DNA from: Shinella zoogloeoides | GTDB taxonomy: Bacteria; Pseudomonadota; Alphaproteobacteria; Rhizobiales; Rhizobiaceae | Length of the DNA stretch: 64,000 nt | NCBI RefSeq assembly: GCF_030733845.1 | Contig: NZ_CP132311.1 | Location: 561,501 to 625,500 of the forward strand | Direction of reading: 5' to 3' | Shown: in pieces, positions 1 to 8,816 of the stretch | Layout of the letters: each line of letters begins with the position of its first letter | Position numbering within the stretch: position 1 is the stretch's first letter | Translations under genes and position numbers: made by a program | The notes under the pieces: generated by a model | Seen by the model: only the letters and a program-made list of their open reading frames with translations | Told to the model about the DNA's origin: nothing | The model's database searches: none

Positions 1-783
1 ATCTCGGAACTCTACGAATATGTGCAGAGCGTGCATCTTCTGCCGGCCGTCGTCTCGGTCATGCTCAACCCCACCAAGCCGACCTTCAAGGTCACGGCCA
101 AGGACGAATCGATCCGGGTGGCGCGGCTGTCCGAAATCAGCCGGCCGTTCTTCGTCATCTTCGCCGTGCTGTTCATCGCCTTCCTGATGAGCGTCTACCG
201 CTTCTACTCCGAGCCGTACAAGGCGGACGTGACCTTCGTCGTCGGCGGCTGGAACCTCCTGAACCTCATCATCGCCGGCTGCGCCCTCGGCGTCGTCTCC
301 GAGCGCAGCGAGCGGGCGGCGAGCCGGCGCGTCACCATCAAGCGCCGCTGCACCTTCATCGCCGAGGGGCGTGAATACCCCGCCACGCTGGAGAACGTCT
401 CGGCCAATGGCGCGCGCGTGCAGGTATTCGGGCTGGAAGGTGAGGCGCAGACGGGCAGCCGCGCTGAACTGCGCTTCACGCCCTATGGGGGCGATCACGA
501 GGAAGTCTTGCCGGTCGATATCCGCAATGTCGAAAATCTCGGCAATGTCGTCGCCATCGGCTGCCGTTTCATGCCCGAAGAGGCCCGGCACCATTCGCTG
601 GTCGCCGACCTCATCTTCGCGAACTCCAACCAGTGGAGCGATTTCCAGGTCTCGCGCCGCTACAACCCCGGCCTGCTGCGCGGATCGCTCTGGTTCCTCG
701 GCGTCGCGGTCTACCAGACGAGCCGCGGCCTGCTCTATTTCCTGCGGAGCTTCGGCGGCGGCAAGAAGGAGGCCGCACCGTGA
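1..783 (+). CDS. bcsA: Cellulose synthase catalytic subunit, C-terminal part (5' truncated by window)
   Basis: This is the last 260 residues of BcsA, the inner-membrane UDP-glucose glucosyltransferase that makes and extrudes cellulose. The reading frame is open from base 1, so the start lies outside the window. Visible are two membrane helices (about residues 48-66 and 82-100). A C-terminal PilZ domain follows, with the c-di-GMP-binding signature: R105-x3-R109 (RAASR) and N132-x-S-x-x-G137. The final 40 residues look like the amphipathic tail of BcsA. The GTG of bcsB overlaps the stop codon, so the two are co-translated. The PilZ motif implies activation by c-di-GMP. The catalytic GT2 motifs are outside the window. 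Confidence 0.93.
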   Translation: MSELYEYVQSVHLLPAVVSVMLNPTKPTFKVTAKDESIRVARLSEISRPFFVIFAVLFIAFLMSVYRFYSEPYKADVTFVVGGWNLLNLIIAGCALGVVSERSERAASRRVTIKRRCTFIAEGREYPATLENVSANGARVQVFGLEGEAQTGSRAELRFTPYGGDHEEVLPVDIRNVENLGNVVAIGCRFMPEEARHHSLVADLIFANSNQWSDFQVSRRYNPGLLRGSLWFLGVAVYQTSRGLLYFLRSFGGGKKEAAP

Positions 784-3122
784 CGCGCCTTCGCAAGCTG
801 CCGCTCCTCGGCCTCGCGCTCGCCCTGTCCGCCTCCGTCGCCTTCGCGCAGGAGCCCAGCGTGCCCTTCGACATGTCGGGCGAACGCCCGGCCGTCGAGA
901 CGAAGCCCGCGACGGGCGGCGACCAGCCCGTTACCACGCAGACGAGGGAGCCGGAGAAGAAGGCGGCGACGCCCGACACCACCGCGCGGCGCTACATCAT
1001 TCCGGCCGCATCCCTGCTGCTGGAAGGGGAGGTCGCCAGCCAGTCCTTCCCGGTCTTCCTCACCAAGCAGCAGGCGACGAGCGCCACCGCGATCAGCCTC
1101 GGCTATTCCAACGCCGTCGTGATCGCGCCTGAATCCTCCAGGCTCACCGTCATCGTCAACGACGCCGTCGTCGGCGAACTCCCCGTGCAATCGGCGGAGG
1201 GGACCAGGGACGTCCGCTTCGAGATACCCGCGGGCCTGCTGCGGCCCGGCATCAACCGGGTGACGTTCAATGCCGTACAGCGCCACAGGACCGACTGCAC
1301 GATCCGTTCGACCTACGATCTGTGGACGGCGATCGACCCCGCGCGCACCTTCCTCACGGTCGAGGCCGATCCGAGCGGCCGGTTGCTTACGACCGACGAC
1401 ATCGCCGCCATCGGCCTCGGCCCGACGGGCCAGACGAAATTCGTCATGGTCGTGCCGGAAATGGGCCAGCCCGCCGCCACCAACGCGCTGATGCGGCTGA
1501 GCCAGGGCCTTTCGCTGATGGCGAAGATGCCCAACCAGACCTTCGACGTCGTCGACACCCTGCCGGCCAAGGCCGGGGCGGGCGAAATGACCGTGCTGGT
1601 CGGCACGGCCGGCGACCTTGCGGCGCTGCTGCCGGGCCTGCCCGCGACGGCGCGCTCTTCCGCCGTCGCCACCTTCGTCGACGCGCCGGCCGGCGACCGC
1701 AAGATCTTCGTCGTCAGCGGCCCGGACTGGCCGTCCATCGAGGGTGCGGTCGAGGGCATGGTCTCGCCCGTCGACCGGCCGATCGGCGTGACGCGCGAGG
1801 CGCTCAGCGTGCGCCAACGCAACGCAGCGGACATGCCGCTCCTGACCGGCGAGACGTCGCTGACCTTCGCCGCGCTCGGCGTGCGCACCGGCGAATTCAG
1901 CGGCCGGCGCTTCCGTACCGGCTTCGATATCGGCATCCCCTCGGATTTCTACGCCGATGCCTATGGCGAAGCGATGCTGCTGCTCGATGCGGCCTATTCC
2001 GCCGAGGTGCTGCCGGGCAGCCATATCGATATCTACGTCAACGGCAACATCGCCTCGACCTTGCCGATCACCAATCGCAATGGCGGCATCTTCCGCCACC
2101 TGCCGATTCGCGTGACCATGCGGCACTTCCGTCCCGGCCCGAACCGCATCGACATCGAGACCGTGCTGATGACGCAGGCGGACAAGGTCTGCGCCCCCGG
2201 CGCCAGCGCGCTGGAGGAGCCGCGTTTCGCGCTGTTCGATTCGTCCGAGCTCCGCACGCCGCGTTTTGCGCGGATCGCCCAGTTGCCGAACCTCGCCGCG
2301 CTCTCGGGCACCGGCCTGCCCTATAACGGCCAGGTCGATCCGACCGCGCTCTATCTCGACCGCCTCGATGCCGACACGCTCTCGGCGAGCGCCACCTTCC
2401 TCGGCAAGCTGGCGGTGGCGAGCGGACGTGCCCTGCAGGTCCGGCCGGAAGCCTCCGCGCTGGCGATCGGCGAGCGCAACGCCATCCTGGTCGGCACCAT
2501 TTCGCAGCTTCCCCCGCTCGTGCTCGGCCAGACCCACATTGCCGGCGAGAGCGCGTCCTCCTGGGGCGCCAAGGCCGGCGACGGCCAGCAGGGCGCAACG
2601 CAGGAGGCCTTCAACGAGTGGCAGTCGCGCGTGCGCGGCGGCTCTTGGCGCGGACAGATTTCCGCACTCGAAACCTGGCTGCACGACACGTTCGATATTT
2701 CACTTTCCTCGCTTCGCCTCCTGCCCGGCGTGGAGGAGCCGGTTACGCCCGGCGAGGATGCCCGCTTCCTGATCGCGCAGGGCGACAGCCCCGACCAGAC
2801 GGCGACCTGGACTGTGCTCACCGCCCCCACCGGCGCGGACCTTCGCGCCGGCATGACCGCCGTCGCGCAGGACGATCGCTGGCGCCAGCTCGACGGGCAG
2901 GCGAGCCTCGACGGCAAGGGCGCCGAAGCGCTCGACACCCGGCCGGTGAACCGCACCCGTTTTGTCGTCACGCAGCCCTGGAGCTTCGCCAATCTCAGGC
3001 TCGTCGCCGCGAACTGGCTGTCCTCCAATATTCTTGCCTATGCGGTGCTGTTCTGCGCCCTGTCGATCCTGCTCGGTATCGCCACGTCGGGCCTGCTGCG
3101 CCGTTTCGGCCGGGGTGTCTAG
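780..3122 (+). CDS. bcsB: Cellulose synthase regulatory/periplasmic subunit BcsB
   Basis: BcsB is the periplasmic partner of BcsA that guides the nascent glucan; it is anchored by one C-terminal helix. I start it at the GTG overlapping the bcsA stop (GTGA). This gives a clean signal peptide (TRLRKLPLLGLALALSAS then AFA-Q) and about 780 residues, normal for the family; an upstream ATG in the same frame lies inside bcsA and is rejected. The body shows repeated carbohydrate-binding/flavodoxin-like stretches. The extreme C-terminus has a membrane helix (LAYAVLFCALSILLGIA) followed by a basic tail. It is translationally coupled to bcsA. No endoglucanase gene follows it, unlike several other rhizobial cellulose operons. 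Confidence 0.92.
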   Translation: MTRLRKLPLLGLALALSASVAFAQEPSVPFDMSGERPAVETKPATGGDQPVTTQTREPEKKAATPDTTARRYIIPAASLLLEGEVASQSFPVFLTKQQATSATAISLGYSNAVVIAPESSRLTVIVNDAVVGELPVQSAEGTRDVRFEIPAGLLRPGINRVTFNAVQRHRTDCTIRSTYDLWTAIDPARTFLTVEADPSGRLLTTDDIAAIGLGPTGQTKFVMVVPEMGQPAATNALMRLSQGLSLMAKMPNQTFDVVDTLPAKAGAGEMTVLVGTAGDLAALLPGLPATARSSAVATFVDAPAGDRKIFVVSGPDWPSIEGAVEGMVSPVDRPIGVTREALSVRQRNAADMPLLTGETSLTFAALGVRTGEFSGRRFRTGFDIGIPSDFYADAYGEAMLLLDAAYSAEVLPGSHIDIYVNGNIASTLPITNRNGGIFRHLPIRVTMRHFRPGPNRIDIETVLMTQADKVCAPGASALEEPRFALFDSSELRTPRFARIAQLPNLAALSGTGLPYNGQVDPTALYLDRLDADTLSASATFLGKLAVASGRALQVRPEASALAIGERNAILVGTISQLPPLVLGQTHIAGESASSWGAKAGDGQQGATQEAFNEWQSRVRGGSWRGQISALETWLHDTFDISLSSLRLLPGVEEPVTPGEDARFLIAQGDSPDQTATWTVLTAPTGADLRAGMTAVAQDDRWRQLDGQASLDGKGAEALDTRPVNRTRFVVTQPWSFANLRLVAANWLSSNILAYAVLFCALSILLGIATSGLLRRFGRGV

Positions 3123-3280
3123 GCTCCTGTTTACTAGCGGTTAACCCTATCGCGCTTTTATCGGGGCTGGTTGGCTCTTCTTGGGGGACGTGGCGACATG
3201 TCCCGGCGTTCTTGACGCATGGTGTCGTCACGGTCCAAGCCGGAGCTGGGTGTCATTCGATGTACCGAAGGAAATTCGGG

Positions 3281-5449
3281 ATGAAGTCGATCCTGATGGC
3301 GTTCGCCCTCATCTCAGCCGGCGCGGCGAGCGTCGCCGGCCTTTCCTTCGGCGTGCCCGGCGATCTGATGAAGGACCTGCCGCGCCTCGGCACCGGGTCG
3401 AATGGGCAGGAATCGGAAAACGGCGGCGTCGAGACGGGCAAGCAGCCGCGGCTGGAGGTGGCACAGCTCGAAAGCGGACAGGCGGTCCAGCCTTCCGGCG
3501 GCGCTGAAATCGCTGAGCGCAAGCCGGCCGTCGATGAAAGCGCGCTGCGCTATTTCGCGGCGCGCGGCGATACTGCCCGGCTGAACGCCGAGATCGCCCG
3601 CCTGCGCGCGCTCTACCCCACCTGGATACCGCCGGAAAATCCGCTTGCCGTGCCGGAGAACGAGGACCGGCAGCTCGAGGAGATGTGGGCGCTCTACAGC
3701 CAGTCGCGCTATGCGGACGTGCGCGCGGCGATCGCCAGGCGCCAACAGGAGGACGCGCAATGGACCCCGCCGGCCGATCTCGTCGAGCGTCTCGACATAG
3801 CGGAAAAGCGTGCCGCGCTGGTCGCGGCCTCGAATGCCGGCAAGCCCGAGGAGGTGGTGCGCATCGGTGCCGAAACGCCGAGCCTCCTGACCTGTAGCGA
3901 CGCCGACGTGCTGTGGCGTGTGGCCGAGGCCTTCTTCAAGACCGACCGCGTGCAGCGCGCCAAGGATGCCTACGGCTACATGCTGGACAACTGCACGGAA
4001 GGACCGGTGCGTGTCGCCACCGTGCAGAAGGCCTCGACCGTGCTCGGCTATGCCGACATGCAGGACCTCCTTGCCCGCGAGCGCACCGGGGCGGACGGTG
4101 TCAAGGAATTCGAGGCGATCCGCAACGATCTTGCCCGCCGCTTCGTCGGCGAGGGCGACGAGGATCCGGCGATCACCGTCTCGCCCGCCTACCTGAAGAT
4201 CGTTGAAAAGCTGGTGGCGGACGAGGGGCTTGCCTCCGACGCCCTCCTGCTCGGCTGGTATCACCTGCGGCGCGATCAGAATGCGCTCGCCGAACCCTTC
4301 TTCCGCAAGGCGCGCGCCGCCGAGGATTCCGCCTCGGCATCGCAGGGCCTTGCCCTCATCCTGCTCGCGCGCAAGATGCCGGCCGAGGCGGAGGAGGCGA
4401 TGTATGCCTGGCGCACCTCGTCCGACCAGGCGATGCAGACCTATCTTGCCGCCACCGCCAACCTGCTGGCGCTCGATCCGCTGCCGAAGCTAGAGCCGAA
4501 GGTGTTGAACCGCATCGCCGGGGTGACGCTGGAAGAGAAGCATCCGGAGACCGGCGAGCAGTTCGGCTGGTATGCGCTCGCCATGAACCAGCCGCGGACG
4601 GCCGAGGAATGGTTCGCTCAGGTCCTGAAGTGGAAGACGGACTACGAGCCTGCCGCCTACGGGCTCGGCGTTGCGCGACTGCGGCTGGAGGATGGCGCCG
4701 GCCTTGCCGCCGTCAAGCAGGCCTGGGGTGCTCGCTCCGAGCGCATCGCGCGGCTTGGCGAGGAGGATACCAGTGATGATGCGGCGCCCCTACGCCGCGA
4801 GCGCCAGCCGCGCATCGCCCGCACCGAGCGGCGCGTGCCGGTTGAGGAGATGGCCGGAACCCGCGCACGGGTCGTAGAGGAGGTTGCCGTCAGGCCTGAG
4901 CGCTCCGAGCGCACGGCGCGGCGGGTGGAAGGCGCCCCGAACTGCCGCACGACGCGCGACCCCAGCGGCCTGTCGCCAGCAAATGCGCTCGCCCTCGGCT
5001 GGTGCCTGATGGAGATAAACCGGCCTATGGAGGCGGCGCAGGCCTTCGAGGCGGCGCTTGCCGGCGGAGGAAGCATCCGCAGCGATGCCGCCTATGGCCA
5101 GAGCCTTGCCTATTTGCGGGCCGGCCTTACCAGCGAGGCGGCCGTCGCGGCCACCAAGGGCAAGCTCGACAGCCGCCGCGGTGCTGAACTGCAGGTATCG
5201 ATCCTTACGGACCGGGCCGTCAGCAGCTTCCGGGCGAAGCGCTTTCGCGAGACGCTGGTTTTCCTCGATCAGCGCAGTCAGGTCCGCGCCGAACCGGTCG
5301 ACCTGATGGTGCTGCGCGCCTATTCCTACAAGAATCTCGGCATGCGGGCGGATGCCTACCGCCTCTTCGAAGCCCTCGGCGAAACCGGCCGGCAGGACGC
5401 CATTCGCGCGCTTGCCGAAATGCGCGCCGAGCAGGCCGGACGGCAATAA
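3281..5449 (+). CDS. TPR-rich exported protein in the BcsC position of the cellulose locus
   Basis: A protein of about 722 residues, starting with a signal peptide or anchor (KSILMAFALISAGAASVAG). The rest is mostly helical hairpins of tetratricopeptide type; clear units contain ALGWCLMEINRPMEAAQAFEAAL and, further on, FRAKRFRETLVFLDQ. An Arg/Glu-rich low-complexity linker lies near residues 490-550. I start at the ATG preceded by GAAGGA at 8 nt; another ATG 21 nt upstream is possible. Its position after bcsAB suggests a periplasmic scaffold like the TPR half of BcsC. However, there is no C-terminal beta-barrel and the length is well short of BcsC. Function in export is inferred from context only. 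Confidence 0.75.
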   Translation: MKSILMAFALISAGAASVAGLSFGVPGDLMKDLPRLGTGSNGQESENGGVETGKQPRLEVAQLESGQAVQPSGGAEIAERKPAVDESALRYFAARGDTARLNAEIARLRALYPTWIPPENPLAVPENEDRQLEEMWALYSQSRYADVRAAIARRQQEDAQWTPPADLVERLDIAEKRAALVAASNAGKPEEVVRIGAETPSLLTCSDADVLWRVAEAFFKTDRVQRAKDAYGYMLDNCTEGPVRVATVQKASTVLGYADMQDLLARERTGADGVKEFEAIRNDLARRFVGEGDEDPAITVSPAYLKIVEKLVADEGLASDALLLGWYHLRRDQNALAEPFFRKARAAEDSASASQGLALILLARKMPAEAEEAMYAWRTSSDQAMQTYLAATANLLALDPLPKLEPKVLNRIAGVTLEEKHPETGEQFGWYALAMNQPRTAEEWFAQVLKWKTDYEPAAYGLGVARLRLEDGAGLAAVKQAWGARSERIARLGEEDTSDDAAPLRRERQPRIARTERRVPVEEMAGTRARVVEEVAVRPERSERTARRVEGAPNCRTTRDPSGLSPANALALGWCLMEINRPMEAAQAFEAALAGGGSIRSDAAYGQSLAYLRAGLTSEAAVAATKGKLDSRRGAELQVSILTDRAVSSFRAKRFRETLVFLDQRSQVRAEPVDLMVLRAYSYKNLGMRADAYRLFEALGETGRQDAIRALAEMRAEQAGRQ

Positions 5450-5517
5450 CCGGCCCTTTAAAAAATCGTTCTGGACAAAACGGGGTGGCCGGGAACATCC
5501 GGATGAACTGCGAATTT

Positions 5518-5538
5518 CTCCCTTTGCCTTGAAGGGAG
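5518..5538 (+). promoter_or_regulatory. Hairpin that includes the Shine-Dalgarno of the next small gene
   Basis: CTCCCTT pairs perfectly with AAGGGAG, 7 bp around an 7-nt loop. The right arm contains most of the Shine-Dalgarno (GGAGGG) for the start codon at 5545. It could limit translation or simply be chance in GC-rich DNA. Confidence 0.35.
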
Positions 5539-5544
5539 GGCGAG

Positions 5545-5754
5545 ATGAACGAACAGTCCAATATCCAGTTGCATTTCGATGTTCTGAGTTGCCGGGCGCT
5601 TCTGTGCTGCGAAGGCCGCGACTATGTTCTGCCCGATACCTACCCGAACCGGGAAGCCGCCGAAGCCGCTGCGAAGAAATTCGCCTGGGAGAAACTCGGC
5701 GCGCAGGCCCGCCGCGGGCGCAAGCCGTCCGATCTCGCGATCTGGCTGCGGTAG
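5545..5754 (+). CDS. Small conserved-looking hypothetical protein (69 aa)
   Basis: A 69-residue soluble protein of unknown function. It has a good Shine-Dalgarno (GGAGGG) 5 nt before ATG. The first half is beta-like (IQLHFDVLSCRALLCCEGRDYVL) with three cysteines. The second half is one amphipathic helix (NREAAEAAAKKFAWEKLG) followed by a basic tail ending in AIWLR. There is no signal peptide or membrane segment. It lies between the cellulose locus and a GreA-like gene, with no clear operon link to either. I do not recognise the family. Confidence 0.6.
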   Translation: MNEQSNIQLHFDVLSCRALLCCEGRDYVLPDTYPNREAAEAAAKKFAWEKLGAQARRGRKPSDLAIWLR

Positions 5755-5811
5755 CATTCCTGTTCGAATTTCCGTAGAGATCGAACGCAGGACAAGATAC
5801 GGAGTTCGAGC

Positions 5812-6294
5812 GTGAGCGTCGCATTCGTCAAGGAAGAAAGCGCGGAAACGGCAGCGGAAACCCTGCTGCCGGAGAGGCCCGTTTCACCCCACCCGAATCT
5901 CGTGACGGAGGCGGGCCTGAAGGCGCTGGAACGGCAGCTTCAGGAGGCTCGTGAGGCCTTCGAGGCGGCAAACGGCATCGACGACGTCAACGAGCGCCGC
6001 CGCCAGACGGCTGGCCCGGCGCGGGACATTCGCTATTTCTCCGAACGTCTGCGCACCGCCCAGCTCATCCCTCCGCCCAACTCGAACGATATCGTCGCCT
6101 TCGGCAGCATCGTCACCTTCAACCGCGACGACGGGCGCGTCCAGACCTACCGCATCGTCGGTGAGGATGAGGCCGACCCGAAAGCGGGCTCGATCTCCTA
6201 CGTCTCGCCCGTTGCCCGGCTGCTGATGGGCAAGGGCGTGGGAGATGTCGTCACGGTCGGAGAGCAGGAGCTGGAAATCGAGAAGATCGCGTGA
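5812..6294 (+). CDS. GreA/GreB-family transcription elongation factor
   Basis: A 160-residue protein with the Gre layout. An N-terminal helical hairpin (about residues 27-75, starting NLVTEAGLKALERQLQEA) is followed by a C-terminal FKBP-like domain. The conserved core there reads IVAFGSIVTF, then YRIVGEDEADPKAG and SPVARLLMGKGVGDVV. Gre factors enter the RNA polymerase secondary channel and stimulate transcript cleavage in paused complexes. The first 26 residues are an extra, poorly conserved extension. The start is GTG. Whether it acts as GreA, GreB or a Gre-fold polymerase regulator cannot be decided here; rhizobia often carry several Gre paralogues. Confidence 0.82.
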   Translation: MSVAFVKEESAETAAETLLPERPVSPHPNLVTEAGLKALERQLQEAREAFEAANGIDDVNERRRQTAGPARDIRYFSERLRTAQLIPPPNSNDIVAFGSIVTFNRDDGRVQTYRIVGEDEADPKAGSISYVSPVARLLMGKGVGDVVTVGEQELEIEKIA

Positions 6295-6313
6295 AGCACG
6301 CAATCAGACAATG

Positions 6314-6346
6314 AAAAGGCCGGCATCGCGCCGGCCTTCTCGTTTT
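6314..6346. terminator. Bidirectional intrinsic terminator
   Basis: AAGGCCGGC pairs with GCCGGCCTT around a short loop, flanked by an A tract on the left and CTCGTTTT on the right. It lies between the Gre-like gene and the convergent amidohydrolase, and would serve both. Confidence 0.8.
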
Positions 6347-7739
6347 ATGCGGTGGCCTTGCTGACGCTTCCCGAAACGAGGCGGCCCTTGTGGAATGTCG
6401 CGCTGCGGGCGGGCAGGCGGGCGACGGCCTCGGCCGAGCAGCTTGCGCCGGTCAGGGTGAAGCCGGCCTCGTCGCCGGCCTTCGGCCAGGCGCGGTTGCC
6501 GTCGTCGTCGAGCGGCAGGACGCCGCCGGTGGAAATGGCGAGCGAGCGGGAGAGATGGTATTCGTCCGAGCCGCGATAGAGCTGGGCGTACAGGTTCGCC
6601 TTCTCCAGCATGTCGCCGCTGCCGAAGGGCGACCAGTGGTCGATCACGCTGTCCGTGCCCGTCATGACGAAGACGCCGGCCTTGGAAAGCTGCGGCAGCG
6701 GCATCATCAGCCCGCCGATCGGAACGGTCGAGGCGATGGTGATGCCGCTCGCGGCGAAGCGGGCGGCCATTTCCTCCAGCCGCTCCGGCGAGAGCGTCGT
6801 CAGCGCGAAGGCGTGGCTGATCGTCACCTTGCCCTTGAGCGCCGGGTTCTTCTCCACCGTGTCGACCATGTAGTCGATCGCGGCAACGCCCGCCGGGCTC
6901 GTCTCGTGCAGGTGGATGTCCACGCCCTTGTTCGTGTCGAGCGCGATCTGGAACATGGCGTCGAGCGACTTTTCCATGGCGCCGTCGACATTGGTCGGGT
7001 CGAGCCCGCCGACATACTCGACGCCCAGCTGCATCGCCTCGCGCATCAGCCCGTCCACCTTGGAATGCAACAGGCCGTGCTGCGGGAAGGCGACGATCTC
7101 GCAGGCGAAGTCGTCTTCATGCTTTTCGAGCGCCAGCTTCAGGTGTTCGAGGCTTTTCAGGCCGCTCACCGGATCGATGTTGCAATGGCTGCGGGCGACC
7201 GTGCTGCCCTTCGATTGCAGGAGGGCGATCAGGCCCTCGGCGCGCTCGACGGAGGTCGGCAGCAGTTGCGGCAGCAGCTTCTCCTCCAGCGCGATCATGT
7301 CCATGATCGTCTTGCCCTGGCGCGGGCGCGGGGCCTGCCACGGGCCGCCGTAGAAAGTCTTGTCGAGGTGGATGTGCATGTCGCGCATGCCCGGCAGCGC
7401 AAGCTGGCCGCCCGCCTGGTAGGTTGGCAGCCCGGTGGGCAGCGCCGCGCCGGCCGCATGCAGCGCCGCGATCCGGCCGTCCTTGATTTCCAGCGTATGG
7501 AGCGCCGTGCGGGTGGCGACGATGACGTCGCCGTCCTTCTCGAAGCCCTCTTCCAGCCGCACGTCGGCAAGGAGGTAGTGGCTGTCCTTCACGGATGTCA
7601 CCATGGCATCCTCCTTGTTGTCGGCGGCGGCCGCGTGGCTCGCGCCGCCGGAAAGGCCGGCGACGGCGGCTGCGGTGGTAAGTTGGCCGGTGCGGCTCAG
7701 AAAGGCCCTGCGGCTCTGCGATACGGCGTGCTGCAACAT
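6345..7739 (-). CDS. Tat-exported cytosine-deaminase-like amidohydrolase
   Basis: A metal-dependent amidohydrolase of about 464 residues. I start at the ATG preceded by GAGGAG. This gives a twin-arginine signal (SRRAFLSRTGQ, then a hydrophobic stretch ending ASHAAA), so the enzyme should be folded before export to the periplasm. The TIM-barrel metal ligands are visible: HIHLDK near the start of the mature enzyme, DIHLHET mid-chain, ISHAF, and GTDSVIDHW for the catalytic Asp. Overall it resembles CodA/cytosine deaminase-type enzymes, but the substrate is unknown. It lies downstream of a LysR gene on the same strand, which may control it. A cytoplasmic relative lies at 17146-18345. Confidence 0.82.
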   Translation of the reverse strand: MLQHAVSQSRRAFLSRTGQLTTAAAVAGLSGGASHAAAADNKEDAMVTSVKDSHYLLADVRLEEGFEKDGDVIVATRTALHTLEIKDGRIAALHAAGAALPTGLPTYQAGGQLALPGMRDMHIHLDKTFYGGPWQAPRPRQGKTIMDMIALEEKLLPQLLPTSVERAEGLIALLQSKGSTVARSHCNIDPVSGLKSLEHLKLALEKHEDDFACEIVAFPQHGLLHSKVDGLMREAMQLGVEYVGGLDPTNVDGAMEKSLDAMFQIALDTNKGVDIHLHETSPAGVAAIDYMVDTVEKNPALKGKVTISHAFALTTLSPERLEEMAARFAASGITIASTVPIGGLMMPLPQLSKAGVFVMTGTDSVIDHWSPFGSGDMLEKANLYAQLYRGSDEYHLSRSLAISTGGVLPLDDDGNRAWPKAGDEAGFTLTGASCSAEAVARLPARSATFHKGRLVSGSVSKATA

Positions 7740-7844
7740 CGTCTCCTCGTCGTCATGCGTGAAAGGGATGGTGCATTCTAGGCAACGGGTACGCCCCATG
7801 GCAGCGACATTTGAGAATGCTGGCTATTCGATTCGCCAATAGGA

Positions 7845-8702
7845 CTAGCGCTTGAGGCCGCAAAACGTAATGAGCCGTTCGGCGAGGTCGAGCGTGATCG
7901 CCGCGGCATTGTCGCGATAAAACAGGGCAAGCTCGAAGTCGTCGACCGGCGGCAGGCCTTCGGCCTTGCCGAGAACGCGGTGATCGGGCAGCCGGCAGCT
8001 TGCCGGCAGCAGGCTGACGCCGAGCCCTGCGGCCGAGGCTGCGGCGAGCGCCGCCAGCCCGCCGCCGCTATAGCTGACGCGCCAGCGCAGGCCGAGGCCG
8101 TCCAGCATCCGGCACAGTTCCTCGCGGTAGAGCCCGTTCACCGGGAAGACGGCGATCGGCACCGGGGACTGTTCGATGGCGGGGTGCTTTTCGCTGTCGA
8201 GCCAGAGCAGCGGCTCCGGCCGGGCGGCGCGCGGCAGGTGCACCCGGCGCTGCTTGACCAGCACGAGGTCCAGCTCTTCCTGGAGATAGGCGCGGTGGAG
8301 GTCCGGGCTGAGCCCGCTGGTCACGTCGAGCCGCAGGTGCGGATGCGCGCGCTTGAAGGCGGCGAGCAGGTCGACCGTCGGCACGGTGAAGTCCTCCGGC
8401 ATGCCGAGCCTGAGCACGCCGTCGCGCCACGGCCCCGTCAGCGCGTCGTGCGCCTCCTCGTTGAGCGCGATGATGCGGCGGGCATAGCTCAGGAGCTTGA
8501 TGCCCTCCTCGGTCAGCCGCACCTCATGGGACGTGCGCTCGAACAGAACCTTGCCGAGAAGCTCCTCCAGCCGGCGCACCTGCTGGCTGACGGTGGATTG
8601 CGAGAGCGAGACGCGGTCGGCAGCGCGTGTGAAGCTGCTGGTCTCGCAGACGGCCACGAAGCTGACGAGGAGCTGCGGGCTGAACATGGGATAGCGATTC
8701 AT
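7845..8702 (-). CDS. LysR-family transcriptional regulator
   Basis: A 285-residue LysR-type regulator. The N-terminal winged HTH spans about residues 6-65 (SFTRAADRVSLSQSTVSQQVRRLEELLG), with the usual LFERTSHEVRLTEEG continuation. An effector-binding domain follows from about residue 92. It lies between the deaminase-like gene downstream and the polyamine dehydrogenase upstream, all on the minus strand. The gap to the amidohydrolase is about 105 nt. Control of the amidohydrolase is plausible by proximity, but it is not divergent from any gene, so the target is uncertain. Confidence 0.88.
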   Translation of the reverse strand: MNRYPMFSPQLLVSFVAVCETSSFTRAADRVSLSQSTVSQQVRRLEELLGKVLFERTSHEVRLTEEGIKLLSYARRIIALNEEAHDALTGPWRDGVLRLGMPEDFTVPTVDLLAAFKRAHPHLRLDVTSGLSPDLHRAYLQEELDLVLVKQRRVHLPRAARPEPLLWLDSEKHPAIEQSPVPIAVFPVNGLYREELCRMLDGLGLRWRVSYSGGGLAALAAASAAGLGVSLLPASCRLPDHRVLGKAEGLPPVDDFELALFYRDNAAAITLDLAERLITFCGLKR

Positions 8703-8776
8703 TCTTCCGCCGCCGCGTTATGCCATCGAAATGGCGATCGCTTCTTGTAGGGAATGCGGAAGACGCTTCCAAGGGG

Positions 8777-8810
8777 CGCCGGCCGCGCGAAGGGCGCGGC
8801 CGGCGGTTTT
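8777..8810 (+). terminator. Perfect 12-bp stem-loop (terminator-like)
   Basis: CGCCGGCCGCGC pairs with GCGCGGCCGGCG around GAAGG, followed on the plus strand by GTTTT. It separates the polyamine dehydrogenase from the LysR gene. Both genes are on the minus strand, where no U-tract follows, so its role there as a terminator is uncertain. Confidence 0.55.
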
Positions 8811-8816
8811 CGAGGC

